Shown here: piece by piece, positions 8,516-18,249 of the stretch
Numbering within the stretch: the first letter of the stretch is position 1
How the letters are laid out: each line of letters starts with the position of its first letter
Assembly: GCA_944323785.1 (NCBI GenBank)
Contig: CALUTU010000011.1
Span: 1-64,000 of the forward strand
Reading direction: 5' to 3'
From: an uncultured Bacteroidales bacterium
GTDB taxonomy: Bacteria > Bacteroidota > Bacteroidia > Bacteroidales > UBA932
Length of the DNA stretch: 64,000 bases
Made by a program: the position numbers and the translations under genes
The notes under the pieces: model-generated
Told to the model about the DNA's origin: nothing
Database searches by the model: none
What the model saw: only the letters and a program-made list of their open reading frames with translations

Positions 8516-11500
8516 ATGAAACCTGGGTTGAAAAAGACGCTGAAGGTCAGTCTGATCTCGTTGGGGTCACTGCTGGGACTGTGTATCGTGGCCGTAGCTG
8601 CGGTGCTGTGGCTGGTGCTGACTCCGTCCAGGCTTACGCCCATGGTGGAGAAGGCGGCCAACACTTATCTCGATGCAGACGTGAGAGTGGGCAAGGTGGA
8701 CGTGACGTTTTTCTCGACCTTTCCGCGTTTCACGCTTAAGATAGATGACGGCGAGCTGGTCAGGCATATGACCGGGGCCGACAGTATGTCCTCATCCCGT
8801 CCGTACAGGGATTCCCTGCTGCGGTTCGCACGCTGCCTTGTGGCGTTCAACCCGATACCTCTGCTCAAGGACAACCGCATAGTGATAGGCCGGGTGCTGC
8901 TGGACAGTGCCAGGGTATATGCGTGGAGAGACTCTTCCGGCAATGCCAACTGGAATGTCATGTCGGCAGCCGGTGACGCCGACGCGGTGGAGGACACTTC
9001 CGCCACCGGCGGTTTCAGACCGAAATCCATAGTGTTGCGCTCATTGAGGATAAAGGATGCCGATATCGTGTTCAATGACCGTTCGACAGATGTCTATGCC
9101 ATGGTGAGGGACGTGAACAGCCGGATAAGGTTAGGTGCCGGGGTGCGCGGGGCTGCGGCTGCTGTGGAACTCTCGTGCGGCAATCTGTTCTTCATGCAGC
9201 AGAGGAATGTCCTGGTGAGGCGGACGGCGTTGTCCCTGAACACTGATGTCGGTTTCAATGCCGACAGCATGAAGGTGGTGCTGCGCAATGCGGATCTGGG
9301 AATCAATGATATCAGTCTGTCTCTTAACGGTACGTTGCGGGGAGACTCTGCCCGCAGGGCGGTGGACGTGGATCTGGCGTTCGGGGCAGTGGCTCCGTCT
9401 GTCGAGAAGGCTCTCAATCTGATTCCGGAGTCGGTGGTAAGGCATCAGGACCTGACGGCGGACGGAACAGTCATGCTGGAAGGGACAGTGAGGGGCTCCT
9501 ATGGCAACGGTCTGATGCCGACGGTAAGCCTGTGTCTGAAGATAGATGATGCCTCGGCTCACTATGAGGGGCTGCCGTATGGCATTGACAGTCTGACGGC
9601 TGATTTTGATGCATTCGTGGATCTGGCCAGGGAACAGGAGTCCTATCTGGACCTGAAGATATTCAAGTTGCGCGGCAATGACATAGACGTGCTGGCTGAT
9701 GCTAAGGTGACGGAACTTTTCGAGGATCCTCTGATAGCCCTGAATATGAGGGCAGGGATAGATCTGGGCAGCATAGCCAAGACTTTTCCTTTGCAGGAAG
9801 GCATAGAACTTTCCGGAGTGATTGACGCGGATCTGAAGGTGCGCACGCGGCTGTCTACGGTTAAGAACCAGGATTTCGGACGGATATTCGCAGCCGGTAA
9901 GCTGGAGATGAACAGGGTGTCGGTCAAGGATACGGGCAGAGGCCTGGATGCCGTGGGTGACATAGACTTGAAGTTTTTCGGAGGCAAGGCTCTGGGACTG
10001 AGCGGAGACGTGTCTGAACTGCATCTGAAGAGTCCTTGGGCTAATGCCGTGGCGGACAGTCTGCAGTTAAAGGTCATCTCGACCCGTCCAAGGGATACGA
10101 CTCAGGTATTCCGGATAAAGGCGGATTTCCGTATGAACAGGGTAGGTGCGGCTGTGGGAGATTCGCTGAAAGTGTTCTGCGGCCGTGGAGAGGCAGCTGC
10201 CTCGCTCGGCCCTCAGCCTGATGTTCCTGAGCGTCCCAGAGCCTCGCTGGAGGTGGAGACGGATACGCTGTTTTTCAAATACGGAGATATAAGAGGCGGA
10301 TTCAGTAAGGGTACCGTCAAACTCAGTGCGGACAAGGTCAGAGATTCGCTCTGGCGTCCGGACGTATCTGTGGAGTTCAGCCGTCTGCGTGGCGGAATGG
10401 GAGATTCTCTGGGGGTATTCTGCCTTAAGGGAGAACTTGCCGCGTCCGTAAAGCCGCAGAAGAAAAATCCGGAACTTCCGAGGCTGACAGTTAAGGTGGA
10501 GACGGACTCGATATTCGCCAAGGCCGGAGATATCACCGGGGGTATGAAGAAAGGAGTGATTAAGGTCAGTGCGGACAAGGTGCGTGACTCTCTCTGGCTG
10601 CCTTCCGGTTCGGTGAGGTTCAACCGTCTGGTGGCGGAAGTGCCGCAGTGTGCCCTTCCCGTGCGTTTCAACAGGACGGTGATCAATTTCGGAGACAGAC
10701 AGATAACTTTGAAGAAAGCCGCTATAAGGGTAGGCCGTTCCAATGTGGTGCTTTCCGGAACAGTGCATGATCTGTACGGTGCTCTGAGGCGTGGTCACAT
10801 GCTGCGGGCCAATCTGGATATAAGCTCCAGAAATCTCAATCTTAATCAGCTGATGAGGGCATTTGCATCGCCGGAAGCCTCCGAGAAGGAGATAGAGGCC
10901 GATACCTTGTCATCTGCCTCCATGCGGCTGTTTGAGGTTCCCCGTAATGTCGATTTTGAACTGACTACGGATATAGACAGGATGCGCTTCGGGAAATATG
11001 TCTTCCGGAACATAGACGGCAGGGCAGAGGTAAGGGACAGCCATGTGTATCTGGAGAATCTTAGCATCAATGCTTTTGACAGTGCCAGTCTGAAAGCGTC
11101 GCTGATATACAAGGCAGCCTCGTCGAAGTTCGGATATGCCGGATTTGACATAAAGGTGCAGGATATAGACATTGCTTCTCTGGTGGACGCTACGCCATCG
11201 GTGGATTCTCTGGTGCCGATGCTTCAGTCATTCAAGGGAAAAGTACAGGTGGATGTGGCTGCAGAGGGTGTCCTTGACTCCACCCTGAACATCATGATAC
11301 CTTCTCTCCGTTCGGCAATGTACATCCGTGGCGACTCCCTGGTGCTGATGGACGGCGAGACATTTGCGGAGATATCCAAGAAACTGATGTTCAAGAACAA
11401 GGAGGAGAATCTCATCGACAGTATATCGGTCAATATAACCGTGGAGGACGGTGCGGTGAACATCTATCCGTTCCTGGTGGAGATAGACCGCTACAAGGCA

Positions 11501-11905
11501 GCTGTCGGAGGCGTGCAGAATCTGGATATGAGTTTTGACTATCATATCTCGATACTCAGGTCTCCGTTGCCGTTCAAGGCCGGGCTCAATATCCGGGGTA
11601 CTTTGGATGATATGCGTTTCGGCATAGGCCGGGCGAAATACAAGAATGCCGTAACCCCGGTGGAAACCCGCAGGATAGATTCCCTCCGGCTCAATCTCAG
11701 TGATGAGATTACCCGCCGTTTCAGAAGCGCAAGCGAGCGTAACCGTTGGGGAGACAGGGCGGCGGCCCGTACACGCATCGACTGGAACCATCGCCGGGAT
11801 TCTGTCCGCAGGCACCACCGTATCCGGTTTGACGGGGATTCGATACAATGGGAGAAGATTCCTCTCCGCCATAAGGAAGACACAACCACTGAAGCTAATA
11901 ATTAA
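8516..11905 (+). CDS. AsmA-like protein (TamB/YhdP-type bridge superfamily)
   Basis: This 1129-residue protein has one N-terminal transmembrane helix (about residues 11-35, rich in Leu, Val and Ala) followed by a long beta-rich periplasmic region. The start of the AsmA domain is visible as YLDADVRVGKVDVTFFSTFPRF. AsmA-like proteins are associated with outer-membrane biogenesis and, as long bridges, with phospholipid transfer between membranes; that role is inferred from the family. A tandem duplication of about 82 residues lies at roughly residues 548-710: SADKVRDSLW and VETD recur in both copies. It is followed 10 bp later by rfbA, suggesting an envelope operon. Confidence 0.85.
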   Translation: MKPGLKKTLKVSLISLGSLLGLCIVAVAAVLWLVLTPSRLTPMVEKAANTYLDADVRVGKVDVTFFSTFPRFTLKIDDGELVRHMTGADSMSSSRPYRDSLLRFARCLVAFNPIPLLKDNRIVIGRVLLDSARVYAWRDSSGNANWNVMSAAGDADAVEDTSATGGFRPKSIVLRSLRIKDADIVFNDRSTDVYAMVRDVNSRIRLGAGVRGAAAAVELSCGNLFFMQQRNVLVRRTALSLNTDVGFNADSMKVVLRNADLGINDISLSLNGTLRGDSARRAVDVDLAFGAVAPSVEKALNLIPESVVRHQDLTADGTVMLEGTVRGSYGNGLMPTVSLCLKIDDASAHYEGLPYGIDSLTADFDAFVDLAREQESYLDLKIFKLRGNDIDVLADAKVTELFEDPLIALNMRAGIDLGSIAKTFPLQEGIELSGVIDADLKVRTRLSTVKNQDFGRIFAAGKLEMNRVSVKDTGRGLDAVGDIDLKFFGGKALGLSGDVSELHLKSPWANAVADSLQLKVISTRPRDTTQVFRIKADFRMNRVGAAVGDSLKVFCGRGEAAASLGPQPDVPERPRASLEVETDTLFFKYGDIRGGFSKGTVKLSADKVRDSLWRPDVSVEFSRLRGGMGDSLGVFCLKGELAASVKPQKKNPELPRLTVKVETDSIFAKAGDITGGMKKGVIKVSADKVRDSLWLPSGSVRFNRLVAEVPQCALPVRFNRTVINFGDRQITLKKAAIRVGRSNVVLSGTVHDLYGALRRGHMLRANLDISSRNLNLNQLMRAFASPEASEKEIEADTLSSASMRLFEVPRNVDFELTTDIDRMRFGKYVFRNIDGRAEVRDSHVYLENLSINAFDSASLKASLIYKAASSKFGYAGFDIKVQDIDIASLVDATPSVDSLVPMLQSFKGKVQVDVAAEGVLDSTLNIMIPSLRSAMYIRGDSLVLMDGETFAEISKKLMFKNKEENLIDSISVNITVEDGAVNIYPFLVEIDRYKAAVGGVQNLDMSFDYHISILRSPLPFKAGLNIRGTLDDMRFGIGRAKYKNAVTPVETRRIDSLRLNLSDEITRRFRSASERNRWGDRAAARTRIDWNHRRDSVRRHHRIRFDGDSIQWEKIPLRHKEDTTTEANN

Positions 11906-11915
11906 ATAGATAGAA

Positions 11916-12809
11916 ATGAAAGGAATAGTACTTGCCGGAGGTTCCGGTACCAGACTTTATCCCATTACGAAGGGTGTCAGCAAGCAGTTGCTGCCCATAT
12001 ATGACAAGCCGATGGTGTATTATCCCATATCGGTGCTGATGCTTGCCGGCATCAGGGATATACTCATAATATCCACGCCTCAGGACCTGCCAGGGTTCCG
12101 CCGTCTGCTGGGAGACGGTCAGGATATAGGCGTGCGTTTCGAGTATGCGGAGCAGCCTTCTCCGGACGGACTGGCCCAGGCCTTTATCATAGGCAGGGAG
12201 TTTATCGGAGGCGATGCGGCATGTCTGATACTGGGAGACAATATATTTTACGGCAGCCATTTCACAGGGATGCTGGCAAGGGCTGTGGAAAGGGCTGAGA
12301 AGGACAGCATTGCGACGGTCTTCGGCTATTGGGTGGCGGATCCTGAACGGTATGGTGTGGCGGAGATGGACTCTGACGGCAATGTACTCAGTATAGAGGA
12401 AAAGCCGGCCTGTCCCAAGTCCAACTATGCGGTTACAGGTCTGTATTTCTATCCGAACGAGGTGGTGGAGGTGGCTGCCGGAGTCAGACCCTCGGCGAGA
12501 GGTGAACTGGAGATTACGTCAGTCAATCAGGAGTTCCTGAACCGCGGACGCTTGAAGCTGGAGACACTGGGCCGTGGATTCGCATGGCTGGATACCGGCA
12601 CTCACGATTCGCTGGCGGAGGCTTCCACATTTATCGAAGTGATAGAGAAGAGGCAGGGGCTGAAGATTGCCTGTCTGGAGGGTATCGCTCTGGAACAGGG
12701 ATGGATAACCCCGGACAGGATGAGGCAGCTTGCGGCTCCGATGCTTAAGAATCAGTATGGACAGTATCTGCTTCAGCTTGCAGCTGATGCGGAGAAACCG
12801 GCAAGATAA
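11916..12809 (+). CDS. rfbA: Glucose-1-phosphate thymidylyltransferase
   Basis: RmlA/RfbA makes dTDP-glucose from dTTP and glucose-1-phosphate, the first step of dTDP-sugar synthesis in the cytosol. The nucleotidyltransferase signature [13 protein letters not shown] begins at residue 8, followed by [24 protein letters not shown] and the [12 protein letters not shown] stretch. Its 297 residues are the usual length. It heads rfbA-rfbC-rfbB, with 4 bp to rfbC. Confidence 0.97.
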   Translation: MKGIVLAGGSGTRLYPITKGVSKQLLPIYDKPMVYYPISVLMLAGIRDILIISTPQDLPGFRRLLGDGQDIGVRFEYAEQPSPDGLAQAFIIGREFIGGDAACLILGDNIFYGSHFTGMLARAVERAEKDSIATVFGYWVADPERYGVAEMDSDGNVLSIEEKPACPKSNYAVTGLYFYPNEVVEVAAGVRPSARGELEITSVNQEFLNRGRLKLETLGRGFAWLDTGTHDSLAEASTFIEVIEKRQGLKIACLEGIALEQGWITPDRMRQLAAPMLKNQYGQYLLQLAADAEKPAR

Positions 12810-12813
12810 TGCT

Positions 12814-13383
12814 ATGGAAGTAATAAAGACAGCTATAGAAGGGGTAGTCATTATCGAACCCCGTCTGTTCAAGGATGCCAGGGGCTATTTCTTCGAATCA
12901 TTCAATCAGAAGGAGTTTGAGCAGAAAGTACGTCCGGTCAAGTTTGTGCAGGACAATGAGTCGTATTCCTCATACGGAGTGCTGCGGGGGCTGCACTTTC
13001 AGAAACCTCCTTTTGCCCAGAGCAAACTGGTGAGGGTAGTGCAGGGAACAGTCCTGGACGTGGCCGTGGATATCCGCCGCGGTTCTCCGACATTCGGCAG
13101 ACACGTGGCAGTCGAGCTGTCGGGAGACAATCACCGTCAGTTTTTCATCCCCAGAGGATTCGCGCACGGTTTTTGTGTACTGAGTCAGACAGCATTGTTC
13201 CAGTATAAGTGCGACAATTTCTATGCTCCGCAGAGCGAGGGGGCCGTGGCGTGGAATGACCCGGAGTTGGGCATAGACTGGAAGGTGAGCCCGCAGGATG
13301 TTATTTTATCGGAAAAGGATGCCCGGCATCCGCTCCTGAAGGACGTTTCCGAACTGTTTGATTACCATGACAACTTGTATTAA
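12814..13383 (+). CDS. rfbC: dTDP-4-dehydrorhamnose 3,5-epimerase
   Basis: RmlC/RfbC epimerises dTDP-4-keto-6-deoxyglucose at C3 and C5. The cupin fold is marked by FKDARGYFFESF, GVLRGLHFQ with the catalytic His, and IPRGFAHGFCVLS. At 189 residues it has the normal size. The ATG at 12814 follows rfbA by 4 bp and gives the family N-terminus; an upstream start at 12730 would lie inside rfbA. rfbB starts 2 bp after its stop. Confidence 0.97.
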   Translation: MEVIKTAIEGVVIIEPRLFKDARGYFFESFNQKEFEQKVRPVKFVQDNESYSSYGVLRGLHFQKPPFAQSKLVRVVQGTVLDVAVDIRRGSPTFGRHVAVELSGDNHRQFFIPRGFAHGFCVLSQTALFQYKCDNFYAPQSEGAVAWNDPELGIDWKVSPQDVILSEKDARHPLLKDVSELFDYHDNLY

Positions 13384-13385
13384 TT

Positions 13386-14498
13386 ATGAATTATAAGCGC
13401 AATATACTGATAACCGGCGGAGCCGGTTTCATAGGCAGCCACGTGGTTCGCCTGTTCGTCAACAAGTACCCCGAGTACCGCATAGTGAATCTGGACAAGC
13501 TGACGTACGCCGGCAACCTGGCCAACCTCAAGGACATCGTGAATGCCCCTAATTACGAGTTCGTCAAGGCCGACATTTGCGACTTCGAGACAGTCTGCGG
13601 TATTTTTCAGAAGTACGGGATAGACGGAGTCATCCATCTGGCGGCTGAGAGCCATGTGGACCGCTCCATCAAGGACCCGTTCACTTTCGCCAGGACCAAT
13701 GTGCTCGGTACGCTGTCCATGCTTCAGGCCGCCAAGCACAGTTGGGACGGCGACTGGGAAGGAAAACGTTTCTACCACATCTCCACTGACGAGGTGTACG
13801 GAGCACTGGAGCTGACCCGTCCCGAAGGAGTGCCTTCGGACATAAGCGCGCACATGGTCTACGGGGACGAGTTCTTCCGTGAGACTACCCGTTACAGTCC
13901 TCACAGCCCGTACAGTGCGTCCAAGGCCTCCTCGGACCATTTCGTAAGGGCGTTCCATGACACTTACGGTATGCCTGTGATAGTGACCAACTGTTCCAAC
14001 AACTACGGTCCCTATCAGTTTCCCGAGAAGTTGATACCCCTGTTCATCAACAATATCCGTCACCGCAAGCCTCTGCCCGTGTACGGCAGGGGGGAGAATG
14101 TCCGCGACTGGCTCTACGTGGAGGATCACGCCAGGGCCATCGACCTGATATTTCATGAGGGGAAGGTAGCCGACACCTACAATATCGGCGGCTTCAACGA
14201 GTGGAAGAACATCGACCTTATCAAGGTCATCATCAAGACCACGGACCGCATCCTCGGTAATCCGGAAGGTTATTCGGACGGTCTTATAACATTTGTCACT
14301 GACCGTGCCGGCCATGACCTGCGTTATGCGATAGATGCGACGAAGCTGCACCGTGAGCTTGGCTGGTCTCCCAGCCTTCAGTTCGAGGAGGGCATAGACA
14401 AGACTGTCAGATGGTATCTTGACAACCAGGAGTGGATGGACAACATCACCTCGGGAGCTTACGAGAAGTATTACGAGGATATGTACGGCAACCGTTAG
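13386..14498 (+). CDS. rfbB: dTDP-glucose 4,6-dehydratase
   Basis: This extended short-chain dehydrogenase converts dTDP-glucose to dTDP-4-keto-6-deoxyglucose. The NAD-binding motif is GGAGFIGSHVVR; HLAAESHVDRSI and STDEVYGAL precede the catalytic YSASK. At 370 residues it is typical. The fourth gene of the dTDP-rhamnose pathway, rfbD, is not present next to it or elsewhere in the window, so the final sugar could be rhamnose made with an unlinked rfbD or another dTDP-deoxysugar. Confidence 0.97.
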   Translation: MNYKRNILITGGAGFIGSHVVRLFVNKYPEYRIVNLDKLTYAGNLANLKDIVNAPNYEFVKADICDFETVCGIFQKYGIDGVIHLAAESHVDRSIKDPFTFARTNVLGTLSMLQAAKHSWDGDWEGKRFYHISTDEVYGALELTRPEGVPSDISAHMVYGDEFFRETTRYSPHSPYSASKASSDHFVRAFHDTYGMPVIVTNCSNNYGPYQFPEKLIPLFINNIRHRKPLPVYGRGENVRDWLYVEDHARAIDLIFHEGKVADTYNIGGFNEWKNIDLIKVIIKTTDRILGNPEGYSDGLITFVTDRAGHDLRYAIDATKLHRELGWSPSLQFEEGIDKTVRWYLDNQEWMDNITSGAYEKYYEDMYGNR

Positions 14499-14500
14499 AG

Positions 14501-16309
14501 ATGAGCAGTTATCTGGAAGTAGTCAATGTCTCCAAGTCTTACGGCCCGAGAGTGCTGTTTGACCACATATCGTTTCATATAGACGAGGGGGACAAGATAG
14601 CCCTGGTGGCTCCCAACGGTACCGGCAAGACATCACTGCTGAGTATTATCGCCGGCAAGGACTCTTCGGACGGCGAGGGCGAGGTGCGTTTTCTAAAGGA
14701 TATTACTGTCGCATTCCTGGAGCAGGACCAGCATTATGCCCCGGACAGGACCATTGCGGATATCGTACTGGAAGGAGCCGGTAACAAGGCTCATGACGTG
14801 CAGGACTATGAGGTGGCGGCCATCCTCTCGCAGCTGCATCTGGATGACCCTTCCCGTAAGGCCGGTACGCTCAGCGGAGGCGAGTCCAAGCGCACTGCTA
14901 TAGCAGCCGCCCTTATCCGCAAGCCGGACTTTCTGGTGCTGGACGAGCCGACCAACCACCTGGATGTGGACAGTATAGAGTTTTTGGAAGACTATCTGAC
15001 CCGCTCGCGCTGCACCCTGCTCATGGTGACTCACGACCGGTATTTTCTCGACAGAGTATGCAATCAGATTCTGGAGCTGGACGGCGGGCAGCTCTACCGC
15101 TACAACGGCAATTATGAGTATTTTCTGCAGAAGCGGCAGGAGCGTATCGAGAATTTCAACGCCGCCACCGACCGGGCCCGCAACCTGCTTCGGACCGAGC
15201 TGGACTGGATGCGGCGCATGCCCTGTGCCAGGGGAACCAAGGCCAAATACCGCAAGGACGCATTCTACGACCTGAAGGACAGGGCGGAGCAGCGGAGGGA
15301 TGACCGTCAGATGGAAATCAAAGCCGGCATGGCCCGTCTCGGCAGGAAGATAATCAACTGCAAGGGGTTGTGCTACAGCTGGGGAGATGTCCCGATAGTG
15401 GACAATTTCACCTACAACTTCGCCCCTGGGGAGAAGATTGCCATTGTCGGGCCCAACGGAGTGGGCAAGAGTACATTCCTGGACCTGCTGTACGGGACTC
15501 TGGAGCCGTCTTCAGGCACCATAGACAGGGGAGAGACCCTGCGAATAGGCTATTATCGTCAGGAAGGCATAAAGTTCGACAATGAGAAGACCGTCATCGA
15601 CACGGTGTCGGAGATAGCCGATGTGGTGACCATCGGCAATGGTGAGAAAGTCTCTGCCATGACATTTCTTAACTATTTTATGTTTCCGCCGTCCATGCAC
15701 CGCAACAGGGTCGGAAGGCTCAGCGGAGGGGAACGGCGCAGGCTTTATCTGCTGACCGTGCTGATGCGCAGTCCCAATTTCCTGATTCTTGACGAGCCTA
15801 CCAATGACCTGGACCTGATGACCCTCAATGTCCTGGAGGAGTATCTGGCCGGCTTTACCGGCTCACTGCTGATTGTCTCTCATGACCGTTTCTTTGTGGA
15901 CAAGCTGGCCGACCATCTCTTTATCTTCGAGGGCGGCGGTATGGTCAAGGACTTTGTCGGCAGCTATTCCGGCTATAGGCAGTACCTCAAGGACAGGGAA
16001 GAGGAGCGTCGGGCCGAGGCCAAAAATGCCGCCAAGGGTGCTGTGTCTGCTACAGGTGTGGCTTCTCCGGCCAACTCATGGAAAGGAGAGCGGAAACCTA
16101 AGCTGTCCTATAAGGAGAAGATGGAGAAGGAGCAGCTGGAGAAGGACATCGCGGCCCTGGAGGAGGAGAAGAAGGCTCTCGAGGCCCGTCTGTGCTCCGG
16201 CACTCTGCCCTCCGACCAGCTCACCTCTGACTCCGTCCGTATCGGGGAGGTCACCCGCCTCCTGGACGAAAAAGAGCTCCGCTGGCTGGAACTCGACGAG
16301 ATCGGGTAG
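14501..16309 (+). CDS. ABC-F family ATPase
   Basis: This 602-residue soluble protein has two ABC ATPase domains and no membrane segment, the hallmark of ABC-F proteins, which act on ribosomes. Walker A motifs are APNGTGKTSL and GPNGVGKSTFL; signature motifs are LSGGESKR and LSGGERRR; Walker B motifs are FLVLDEPTNHLDV and FLILDEPTNDLDL. The linker has the charged pattern of ABC-F, and the C-terminal 90 residues form a Lys/Glu-rich coiled coil (KEKMEKEQLEKDIAALEEE), as in Uup. The ATG at 14501, 2 bp after rfbB, gives the family N-terminus; the upstream in-frame start lies inside rfbB. Confidence 0.93.
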   Translation: MSSYLEVVNVSKSYGPRVLFDHISFHIDEGDKIALVAPNGTGKTSLLSIIAGKDSSDGEGEVRFLKDITVAFLEQDQHYAPDRTIADIVLEGAGNKAHDVQDYEVAAILSQLHLDDPSRKAGTLSGGESKRTAIAAALIRKPDFLVLDEPTNHLDVDSIEFLEDYLTRSRCTLLMVTHDRYFLDRVCNQILELDGGQLYRYNGNYEYFLQKRQERIENFNAATDRARNLLRTELDWMRRMPCARGTKAKYRKDAFYDLKDRAEQRRDDRQMEIKAGMARLGRKIINCKGLCYSWGDVPIVDNFTYNFAPGEKIAIVGPNGVGKSTFLDLLYGTLEPSSGTIDRGETLRIGYYRQEGIKFDNEKTVIDTVSEIADVVTIGNGEKVSAMTFLNYFMFPPSMHRNRVGRLSGGERRRLYLLTVLMRSPNFLILDEPTNDLDLMTLNVLEEYLAGFTGSLLIVSHDRFFVDKLADHLFIFEGGGMVKDFVGSYSGYRQYLKDREEERRAEAKNAAKGAVSATGVASPANSWKGERKPKLSYKEKMEKEQLEKDIAALEEEKKALEARLCSGTLPSDQLTSDSVRIGEVTRLLDEKELRWLELDEIG

Positions 16310-16323
16310 CGGCTGGCAGACGG

Positions 16324-16410
16324 CTTTTGGAAGCAGCGGTGCGGTGTATAAAAGAGAGTGTCTGATAGTCAGACATACAATTAATCAGGGTGCACCGGCA
16401 CTTCCAAAAG
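16324..16410. repeat. Imperfect inverted repeat with a nested palindrome upstream of the Wadjet operon
   Basis: Arms at 16324-16342 and 16392-16410 share CTTTTGGAAG and GGTGC, with three mismatches between them. The 49 bases between hold a perfect palindrome (GTCTGA, TAG, TCAGAC) at 16360-16374. The element is in the 195-bp gap between the ABC-F gene and jetA. It could be a terminator for the first, a regulatory site for the second, or a boundary of the acquired segment. Confidence 0.6.
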
Positions 16411-16504
16411 GTCTCAGTTTCAGGATAACAGTAGAATCTCACTGAGTGATGTTTCCGGTGTCTTTCTTGCGCATTAATAAAAAATTTAATAACTTGGCGT
16501 TGCA

Positions 16505-17701
16505 ATGCCTACGTATAACTCGATAAAAGAACTGACAAGAGGACTTCAGCAAGGAGCCAGGCTGCTGAACGACATGTTCATCAAGAGGAAGACAGTGTCT
16601 ATAAAGTACGATGATGCTGTTGAGACTCTTGACGGTGATGAGAACAAGGTAAGGCATCTCATAGATTTCGGAGTTATAGTCCGCTCAGGGGATACACTTG
16701 AACTGGACGATGCTTACCAGCGTTTTTTTGAAGAGGTGCTGGCGGTCAATGAGGATATAAACATTGCTTCTGTGCAGACCTATATCTCAAAGTTGAAGTT
16801 GGGGATACATTCTTTTCTGGCGACTGATAATCCTGCCAGACGGTCTCAGTATCTTAGAGAGATACGCCATACTTTCAAAAGTATTGAGAATGCCACTATG
16901 AGGAATGTCGTTGACCTTAAGCGGAATGTGGAGCAGACATACAAGCAGGAGCCTAATTTCAGGATAAAGGAATTTCGGTTGCGGGATTTTGATGAAAAGG
17001 CCGGACTGATATCAGAGTTGGTCAGGCAGACCGAGAAAGTCATGGACGAGCAGACTGTGTTTTTTGCCAATGCAGCAGCGGATGTCGGACTTAAGCAGAC
17101 TGTAAGCGAGGTAAGGGAAGGCCTGCACGAGTCGTCCCATGCCCTTATCTCGATATCGGCTCAGATTATAGATTATCTGAATCGGATAGAGTATCAGAGC
17201 AAGTTGGTTAAGAAAATCCGGCAGTTGAAATACATGAAGGATCAGCTGATGGTTGAGGAATGTACGGATATAAGGAGCGTGCTCGGCAAGACAAATGACC
17301 TGTGGATGGAAAAACAGCCAAAATACATTACCCGTGTTTCATTGGATTTTCTTAGGAATGATGATTCTGCATTGGAAATACTCAACAGCATAAGGCGCAG
17401 GCTGTCCAGGAAAACTACTGTCAAGTCCCGTTTGGCAGGCAGGATAGATGATGAGTATCTTTTTGAGAACCAGGAAATCAGCCGGATGTTCGACCATGCG
17501 GCAATCATGAACGGTTTCATGGCACAGGGAAGGGATCTGTTCAGCTATGTATGGAATTATGAGTTTGAGACACCGGCAGATGAGGAGATGCGCCTTGTAC
17601 TGTTTCTGCAGTTGGCCTCACAGTACGACGGACGGTTGAGATATTTGTCTGAGACCAGAACCGTCAAGAATATTGAATACCCTCTAATCTATTCAAAATG
17701 A
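16505..17701 (+). CDS. jetA: Wadjet JetA / MksF-like kleisin
   Basis: This 398-residue, mainly helical, charged protein is the first of four overlapping or nearly adjacent genes that together match the Wadjet (MksBEFG, JetABCD) anti-plasmid system. Its role there is the kleisin that links the SMC ATPase heads. The N-terminal 90 residues look like a winged-helix region; the middle has long helices (residues about 110-260) as in MukF and MksF. It has no enzymatic motif. Assignment rests on gene order and size, because kleisins diverge strongly. Its stop overlaps the jetB start in ATGA. Base composition is more AT-rich than that of the ABC-F gene before it. Confidence 0.78.
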   Translation: MPTYNSIKELTRGLQQGARLLNDMFIKRKTVSIKYDDAVETLDGDENKVRHLIDFGVIVRSGDTLELDDAYQRFFEEVLAVNEDINIASVQTYISKLKLGIHSFLATDNPARRSQYLREIRHTFKSIENATMRNVVDLKRNVEQTYKQEPNFRIKEFRLRDFDEKAGLISELVRQTEKVMDEQTVFFANAAADVGLKQTVSEVREGLHESSHALISISAQIIDYLNRIEYQSKLVKKIRQLKYMKDQLMVEECTDIRSVLGKTNDLWMEKQPKYITRVSLDFLRNDDSALEILNSIRRRLSRKTTVKSRLAGRIDDEYLFENQEISRMFDHAAIMNGFMAQGRDLFSYVWNYEFETPADEEMRLVLFLQLASQYDGRLRYLSETRTVKNIEYPLIYSK

Positions 17702-18249
17702 AATATACCCGTGAAGTTTTCCAAAGACTGTCCAGAGGACAGTTCATTTCAGGGAACAGCGTAGATCCTGAAACCAGAGCCATTTACAATGATATCGAGG
17801 AGTGTCAGGCGGAGTATGAGGATTATTTCCGCAAGATAGACTTTCATCTGTCTGCGGGAGACGGTTTTTATTATTTCAGCAGAAAAGAACCGAGGGTGAA
17901 TATTGAGAATAAACTGCAGTCTCTCTTTTCCTGGATTGACTATCTGGATTTTCTGAAGACTTATGACACCACTTTTGATGCCGGGACTCAGTTCTCGTTG
18001 GCGCAGATGGAGATAAGACTTTCGTCTGATCTTGAGTTGAAGGAAAAGCTGTCAAGGCTGTTTCAGGACAAACTGTCCAATCGGGATAAGCTCGAGGCTC
18101 TCGCAAATACATTGGTGAGCATGGGGTTTGCAGAACAGACGAACGAGACGGAGGAACGGTATCAGGTGACATCTGCATTTCATTATATCGAGCAGATTAT
18201 TTCCTGCATAAACATTGATGAGGAGGTGAGAGATGAGATACCTGAATAA
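17698..18249 (+). CDS. jetB: Wadjet JetB / MksE-like subunit
   Basis: This 183-residue protein occupies the MukE/MksE (JetB) position between kleisin and SMC genes. In the family this subunit is a dimeric winged-helix protein that binds the kleisin and helps hold DNA. The C-terminal part has a plausible winged helix (FAEQTNETEERYQVTSAF is a wing-like hairpin). It overlaps jetA by 4 bp (ATGA) and jetC by 17 bp, so the three proteins are probably translationally coupled. Assignment is by context and size. Confidence 0.78.
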   Translation: MKYTREVFQRLSRGQFISGNSVDPETRAIYNDIEECQAEYEDYFRKIDFHLSAGDGFYYFSRKEPRVNIENKLQSLFSWIDYLDFLKTYDTTFDAGTQFSLAQMEIRLSSDLELKEKLSRLFQDKLSNRDKLEALANTLVSMGFAEQTNETEERYQVTSAFHYIEQIISCINIDEEVRDEIPE

